Below are positions 60,141 through 64,000 of a stretch of DNA of 64,000 nt, piece by piece (within the stretch, counting starts at the first letter, position 1; every line of letters begins with the position of its first letter). Under the pieces are notes generated by a model. That model was not told the origin of the DNA and made no database searches. It worked only from the letters and a program-made list of their open reading frames with translations. The DNA lies in contig SEYY01024197.1 of NCBI GenBank assembly GCA_009176605.1, positions 24,892 to 88,891 of the forward strand, written 5' to 3'. The position numbers and the translations under genes were made by a program. This stretch comes from Armadillidium nasatum (taxonomy: Eukaryota > Arthropoda > Malacostraca > Isopoda > Armadillidiidae).

Positions 60141-61090
60141 TGATGAGGGTAGCTTCTGATAGATGATTCGATCAATCCGTCCGGTTCGCCTTTGAGTGAT
60201 GGACGATGTTGGGACTCGAACTGCTGTTGAGTAATGTTGCTATCTTCGTTCGCGAAAAGATGACTTCCAGTGTTCCGCGAGTGCTATTTGGATTACGTAA
60301 AGAGCAAATGCAACGAGCACACAACAAGAACTTTTTCAGTAGTTCAAGGTTAAAGAAATCACTGAGAATGGGTAAAGGTGTTTTATTTATAACCAGTATT
60401 AGATGATGATGATGATGACGAAAATAAACTCTTGACAACAAGGTAAGAACTTAGAGAAAGGTTTAGGAAAGAGCTGAACAGATTAGAGCTCTGGTTCAGA
60501 ACTGACAGGAATGTTATTGACGAGTTAATTGTCAATAACGTCAATCTTTATGATGGAGGAATATTAAGGAACATAAGTATTTAAGTACTTGATAATCGTT
60601 GAGAAGATGTTGAATATGGTTGAAGTAGTTCCAGCCTCGGAACTGTAATAAATTAATAAGTTATATAGATGTTGTAAATATTTTCGTGTAGGAAAAAGAT
60701 AATCTTATAAAACTTACGCGAAGCAAGTAGTTGATGTTGTTTCGCTTTTCTTAACAGTTTCAAAATTGTAAATAGTTAGATCTTATTGATGTGTTGACAA
60801 TACTTTTTGTTTTTATATATAAGCTTATTTAAATATAATGTTGATACTTTGGATAAAAATTCTCAGTATAAACAAAGTTAACCTAGAAGAGAGAAGATAT
60901 AAGAAAGATTAAAAGCAGAACCCATAAATGATACTCATCTTTTAATAATGGTGCAATCATTCTTGAGCTTTCTTTATTTCTTCGTTAGTTTTTTCAATTT
61001 CCAATATTAGGAACAAATATTAAGATCTCCATCGAGAATCTTCCATGACATCGACCTGTTAAAAATATTAGCATTAGAAATATGCTCACA
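60141..61090 (-). other. Putative 3' LTR of the gypsy-type element at the right edge
   Basis: A purine run on the minus strand (GGTAAGGGGG, 61091-61100) is followed at 61090 by TGTGAGCATA, as at an LTR start. No second copy is in the window, so the far border and the LTR identity are unproven. No coding region is supported here. Confidence 0.35.
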
Positions 61091-61100
61091 CCCCCTTACC
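61091..61100 (-). promoter_or_regulatory. Putative polypurine tract (locus B)
   Basis: GGTAAGGGGG on the minus strand, about 190 bases beyond the end of the SGNH-like frame. Confidence 0.4.
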
Positions 61101-61286
61101 AAAGTTGGTCTCGGTGATGGAGACTGACCAACTTTCCTTAAAGACAAGGAAGGCAAGTAGGAGTGTTCTAGATAATTGATGTCATGGAGGTAACCAGATC
61201 TATTATATATATTTTTAGAATAATGAAAGTCCTGTAATTAACCAGATAACATCTCACCTCTCTAACCTACAAAAGAAGGAAAGAAA

Positions 61287-61485
61287 CTAATCTTGATGAT
61301 CCATAGCGGTCACCTGATCGAAAACACGATTAATTTCTTTGAGAGCAACCTCCTTGGAGATGCCCCTTTCTTTTGCGGACTTCCAAAGTTGTGACATATG
61401 AACAGTAGTAAGGGTGGTATATTCAAGCGATCTATCCGACGTTGAAGTGGGGTTTTTATTAACCGTCGCCTTTTTCGAATTTCCC
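61287..61485 (-). CDS. C-terminal helical segment of the locus B SGNH-like protein, other frame
   Basis: A second frame that overlaps the end of the main SGNH-like frame continues to 61287 with LEYTTLTTVHMSQLWKSAKE and ISKEVALKEINRVFDQV, an amphipathic helical segment. Its position and style match the end of the locus A frames (TPIITKEVFKEMVQYFT). It is reached either by a frame change, by splicing from the GTAAGG just after codon 394 of the main frame, or not at all. Confidence 0.4.
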
Positions 61486-62673
61486 TTACCACTCTGCATC
61501 CTGTATTCTTTTATCAAACCTCCGTAATCCTCTAACCTTGGATTTTGAGGTAGATGCAGTTGATTTTGTTGGAAGAGTTTGGGTTGGACGACTCTTCTTT
61601 GTTTTGGAAGTTGAACAATCCGTAGACGAACCCCTCTTTTTACTGTTTTTCCCTCCGTCACGTGGCTGTGGTGACTCGGAGGCAGTTGTAGGTTGTTCGT
61701 CCAAGCCCATGGAATTTACAAAAGTCCTGGAAGAATAGGTTTTCGATTTACCTTTGGTTCGCTTAGGTAGAGTAGGTGGTATCGCCGCTGGTTGACTGGG
61801 ACGATACTCTAGTCGCCCTTGAATACCCGAAGGTCCGGGGACTGACTCTACTTCCTCAACAATCACTGAGGTCGTGGTAGTGGTTGTTGGGATGGGTGTT
61901 GTAGCTGGTCTGGTTTCTTGAGCTCTCCGTTGAAAATTGGTTAAACTCAAGAAAGCGAACATTTCCTCAAAGGTTGTTTCCGTGTAATGCAGACCATCAT
62001 AACACAGATCCACGGCATCCAATCGGTCCGATCCTCCCATCCAGAATTTATGATGAGGGTTACTTTGACCTTTGCTGTTGTAATAGCGGTCAAAAACAGC
62101 CCTCATCGAAAAGGTCCGCTTCTTAAACCAAGGTTGTTCAGAACCTTGTAATGCCAACGTTTGCCCGAACACCTCACGAGCCTTAATGTTAAGATAGGCT
62201 CTTTGCAACTGAGGATGTTGTTCGAGTGAGGGTATGAGATCACTCCTACCTTTTCGTTGCAAAAAGGTTTCATTGAAGGTGGCTATGTCCTTCATTATAG
62301 GAATGATCAAATATACCCTAACGGCAGGGTTATACCGTGTGGCAATTCTGGTTATGGCGTCCATCTGAACAGGAACAAAGGACAAATTACACGTGGGATT
62401 CCATGTAATGACCTGGATTGTTTTATCATTATCAGTTAGAGGCGTTTTCTTCCAAATGGAGCATGTCAAACCGAAAATATAAATTTGATCCATGGGTCCA
62501 TTTGTTTTCAGAAAACGAGTGAGGATTTGCCCTAACATCAGTAAGTCGGCGCCGGGATGGCAAGATACGAACAAGTTAATATCATATACCCGTTGCAACC
62601 GCTCTTTTATTTTGTCCAGCACTCCTGCTACAGAGTTTCCTATTACCAATATCCTCTCAGTCGTTCTTCCCAT
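61486..62673 (-). CDS. SGNH-hydrolase-like protein (locus B)
   Basis: An intact 395-codon frame. ATG at 62673 follows a strong acceptor (TATATCTTTTCAG, then C). RILVIGNSVAGVL at residues 8-20 carries a G-N-S block with the presumed nucleophile Ser14. A Rossmann-like alternation of strands follows (QIYIFGLTCS, VRVYLIIPIM), and DLCYDGLHYT (about 222-231) gives the D-x-x-H block. No clear G-x-N-D block is seen, so activity is uncertain. Residues 255-395 are Thr/Pro/Lys-rich and probably disordered. The upstream frame is a gypsy pol-tail-like sequence, and a purine tract lies downstream; I infer an extra gene of a retroelement, expressed from a spliced message. A domesticated or host gene remains possible. 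Confidence 0.65.
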   Translation of the reverse strand: MGRTTERILVIGNSVAGVLDKIKERLQRVYDINLFVSCHPGADLLMLGQILTRFLKTNGPMDQIYIFGLTCSIWKKTPLTDNDKTIQVITWNPTCNLSFVPVQMDAITRIATRYNPAVRVYLIIPIMKDIATFNETFLQRKGRSDLIPSLEQHPQLQRAYLNIKAREVFGQTLALQGSEQPWFKKRTFSMRAVFDRYYNSKGQSNPHHKFWMGGSDRLDAVDLCYDGLHYTETTFEEMFAFLSLTNFQRRAQETRPATTPIPTTTTTTSVIVEEVESVPGPSGIQGRLEYRPSQPAAIPPTLPKRTKGKSKTYSSRTFVNSMGLDEQPTTASESPQPRDGGKNSKKRGSSTDCSTSKTKKSRPTQTLPTKSTASTSKSKVRGLRRFDKRIQDAEW

Positions 62674-63131
62674 GCTGAAAAGATATAATATATATATGTA
62701 GTATATAAAAAAATATTTTATACAATAATTTATACATATTTACAATTTTATTTATTGAAATTAAAGAATATATAAATTCATGAATTCATTTTAAATTTTA
62801 TATTAAAGTTTTTAATTGAATATTAAAATATTTGAATTTTATATCTTTTTACAACTATTACTACTATTTTCAATATTACTAAACATAATATATAGTTTAG
62901 AATAGTGTAGTAAAGAAGTGAATATAATAAAATGCTTGTCAGTGCTTGTCAGTGTGGAAATATATGTTATAATGTATTTAACATGTTGTTATTTAGGATT
63001 TTATATGTTGTTGATTGTGTGTTATGAATTATTTTTTACTTTTCATATTTTATTTTCATATATAAGTCACTCTTTTTCACAACACTTTTGATTTTATCAC
63101 TTTATCACATTCCACGGCACATGTCGTTAAC
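62674..63131 (-). other. AT-rich spacer before the SGNH-like frame
   Basis: About 0.46 kb without frames, ending in a splice acceptor at 62675-62676. It could be an intron or an untranslated spacer. The donor was not identified with certainty; GTTAAG near 63130 does not give a matching phase with the SGNH-like frame. Confidence 0.4.
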
Positions 63132-63973
63132 TTAACTTTGATAACGTCGGCGATATTCTAGTGGACGTTCCATGACGTAATCATGTTGTGGGGCGTCTCC
63201 ATGGGATCGCAATCGTCGTGGAGAAGGCTCTTGTTTTCCTGAATCCATCCCTAAGCAGGTGATGTTCATCTGAGTTTCTTCCTCCATTGGCGATGCTTCT
63301 ATATGTCCTTGTAGTTCCATATAGTTTTCCTCAATATAGAACTCCTTCGGATCAAATCCTTCAAAAGAATCGGCCGTTTTATCATTGAATTCATCGCTGA
63401 AATTCAGTTGATAATAACTATCAGGTTCTTCCATTATAGGGGAAAGAGCCTTAGGCACAAATCCTTCAAATGAATCCTGATCTACCGAATAATCTAACGG
63501 ACAAAATCCTTCAAATGATTCATTTAGTGTTGAGTTGAACAGATCTTCTTCTTCCTCCTCCTCTTCTTCCGGAGGTATTGTTAGATCTGTTTGTGTAAAT
63601 CTTGTAGTATTTTTGTCAGTTATGTTAGATATATCGGCTGACTCGTTCAATTCGGAGTTAATCCGAGAATCTGTATTTGCTCTTAAAGTTTTGTCAAAAG
63701 ATTCTTGTAAAACTCTAAATGAGTCAGACAAGAAAGTTGAATAATCATTATCGATCAGTCTAAATATCTCTTGTTGAGCTTCTATTTGCCGCTTCTTCAA
63801 CTCCTCCAACAAGTGATGATCCTCTTCAGCAAGTTGATATGAAAAATCATCGTTATCCTCATCACTGTCCTCCTTAGGTAAAACCGTTGGAGTCGGCGGT
63901 AATGATTCTTCATCTGATATCTCCCCCTGTTCTTCGTTGATTTCCGCATGATTCTGTTGATAATTTCAAGTTG
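63132..63973 (-). CDS. Acidic pol-tail-like frame of a gypsy-type element (partial)
   Basis: The frame is open from about 63973 (TGA upstream) to 63132, about 280 codons without an obvious start. It contains a helical stretch (LLEELKKRQIEAQQEIFRLI), an eight-Glu run, and three SFEGF repeats, each in an acidic aromatic context. The end reads RRLRSHGDAPQHDYVMERPL, EYRRR, close in pattern to the end of gypsy-1 Pol (PLTRSRG ... NVMPHPLEHVRS), which also has a helix and SFEFSGFENF at matching places. I infer the C-terminal tail of a gypsy Pol whose domains lie beyond 64000. Confidence 0.5.
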
Positions 63974-64000
63974 ATTCTGTTGATTCTGTAGATGTTGGCG

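Overview
This is a repeat-dominated piece of a eukaryotic nuclear genome. Spliceosomal exons with consensus GT/AG borders occur, there is no bacterial gene organisation, and almost every long reading frame belongs to a transposable element. The mixture (Ty3/gypsy, BEL/Pao, L2/CR1-like, Jockey-like and REL-type LINEs, Penelope-like, Tc1, hAT), the strong AT bias and at least sixteen long (TA)n tracts suggest an invertebrate, plausibly an arthropod such as a crustacean. The window alone does not fix the species.

Host gene: three consecutive phase-0 exons on the + strand (30484-30549, 30635-30748, 38758-38892) encode two EF-hands of a ninein/ninein-like centrosomal protein. The roughly 8-kb intron between the last two is filled with tRNA-related repeats, LINE and gypsy debris, and an inverted repeat with arms of about 1.5 kb whose centre holds a BEL-like solo LTR. 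No other convincing host gene was found.

Left part (1-22 kb): a truncated L2/CR1-like LINE (1-691, minus); a decayed gypsy 3' segment with an SGNH-hydrolase-like reading frame (2218-4069, minus); inserted in it, a nearly intact gypsy element (gypsy-1, 4070-15360, minus) with two 1.24-kb LTRs, a tRNA-Lys primer site, a polypurine tract, CCGC target duplications, gag, a -1 slip site and a 1764-codon pol frame; then a second, decayed gypsy (gypsy-2, 18168-22220, minus).

Middle (22-44 kb): AT-rich minisatellites, Jockey-like and Penelope-like fragments, an L2/CR1-like LINE (27.1-29.9 kb) interrupted by other repeats, the host exons, a hAT fragment, a degenerate Jockey-like LINE and an unnamed repetitive coding relic.

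Right part (44-64 kb): a 5'-truncated, decayed BEL/Pao element with its 3' LTR (44594-50209, minus); a Jockey-like 3' end; a Tc1 relic between TA tracts; a Jockey-like LINE (52.3-58.25 kb) containing both a REL-endonuclease LINE fragment and a clean 2.24-kb solo LTR; and at the far end another gypsy-like 3' segment with a pol-tail frame and a long SGNH-hydrolase-like frame (61287-63973, minus).

The most notable pattern is a gypsy lineage with an unusual layout. Gypsy-1 and gypsy-2 both carry an OTU-protease-like domain directly after RNase H. Gypsy-1 has a long acidic pol tail whose end resembles the frames preceding the two SGNH-like frames. I infer that this lineage can carry an SGNH-hydrolase-like third gene where envelope genes usually lie. 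Motifs are visible in the sequence; the lineage and its gene order are inference.
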